Of a stretch of DNA of 64,000 bases, positions 63,875-64,000 are shown one piece after another (position 1 is the stretch's first letter; each line of letters opens with the position of its first letter). The position numbers and the translations under genes are program-made. The notes beneath the pieces are model-generated. The model searched no databases. It was not told the origin of the DNA and worked only from the letters and a program-made list of their open reading frames with translations. The DNA is from Fen-1258 sp947085815 (GTDB lineage Bacteria; Bacteroidota; Ignavibacteria; Ignavibacteriales; Melioribacteraceae): the NCBI GenBank assembly GCA_947085815.1, contig CAMTXU010000034.1:1-64000 (forward strand), written 5' to 3'.

Positions 63875-64000
63875 TTACTTGATCAGCATCATCTTTCTGG
63901 TGTAAGCAAAATCAGAGGCTTCTAATCTGTAAATATAAACACCACTTGATAGATTAGATGCATTGAAATTTACTTCATGCCAGCCTGCGTTCATATTTCC
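63875..64000 (-). CDS. T9SS cargo protein, C-terminal sorting domain only
   Basis: The last 41 codons of a minus-strand gene that continues beyond the window. It reads …WHEVNFNASNLSSGVYIYRLEASDFAYTRKMMLIK, a type A C-terminal sorting domain: the NLSSGVYIYRL strand followed by a Lys-Met-rich strand and a terminal Lys. Such domains direct a protein through the type IX secretion system and are cleaved on export. The functional part lies outside the window. It is good evidence that the organism has a T9SS. Confidence 0.9.
   Translation of the reverse strand, partial: GNMNAGWHEVNFNASNLSSGVYIYRLEASDFAYTRKMMLIK

Noticed and set aside
1..64000. CRISPR arrays, rRNA or tRNA genes and prophage
   Set aside because: No regular spacer-repeat arrays, no structured RNA sequence I could recognise, and no integrase or phage structural gene.

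Overview
The window looks like chromosomal DNA from a low-GC member of the Ignavibacteria (Bacteroidota/Chlorobi group). The evidence is a C-terminal type IX secretion sorting signal (right edge, minus strand), a DUF2723 glycosyltransferase, a short AMP nucleosidase, many secreted proteins starting MK...Q, and the gene families present. The taxonomic call is inference: I see no rRNA, tRNA or CRISPR array.

Layout. (1) 0-20.7 kb is mostly housekeeping: surface-glycan glycosyltransferases (one fused to a polysaccharide deacetylase), a LOG-type hydrolase overlapping an S1/P1 nuclease, ornithine aminotransferase, a hybrid histidine kinase, a PAP2 phosphatase, AMP nucleosidase, a DMT exporter, an MscS channel, a TPP enzyme with a cupin, and a chorismate mutase/prephenate dehydratase/DAHP synthase fusion. 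(2) 20.8-42 kb is a dense electron-transfer island. It holds an Fe-S/NrfD/13-heme quinone module, a sensor kinase with its own CXXCH and a Zn-ribbon-like insert in the ATPase domain, two response regulators with glycine-cleavage-H-like C-termini, two CbcL-like multiheme/cytochrome b complexes (one split, one fused), a tetraheme cytochrome, an outer-membrane barrel, a 14-heme cytochrome, two multiheme lipoproteins, a sigma-54 activator and a double rhodanese lipoprotein. The cytochromes carry 84 canonical CXXCH motifs. The natural reading is a quinol-to-outer-surface electron conduit, as in extracellular metal, selenium or sulfur respiration. The acceptor is unknown. (3) 42-61.6 kb carries a nearly complete C5-route heme pathway: a HemX-like protein, hemA, hemC, hemD, hemE, hemN, hemH, a HemY-type oxidase, hemB and hemL. 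Two M3 peptidases, an MFS exporter and a thioesterase are interspersed. (4) 61.7-64 kb has a bacteriohemerythrin, two palindromic repeat elements, a PflX-like radical SAM protein and the end of a T9SS cargo protein.

The island and the heme genes fit together: the cytochromes need much heme, and the pathway lies directly downstream on the same strand. Two further patterns stand out. Ten copies or variants of TGAAACA cluster around the sigma-54 activator and a -24/-12-like promoter. Five short inverted-repeat cassettes sit between heme-region genes; two of them enclose four-helix-bundle (23S rRNA intervening-sequence-type) genes, one of which has a one-base frameshift in a poly-A run.
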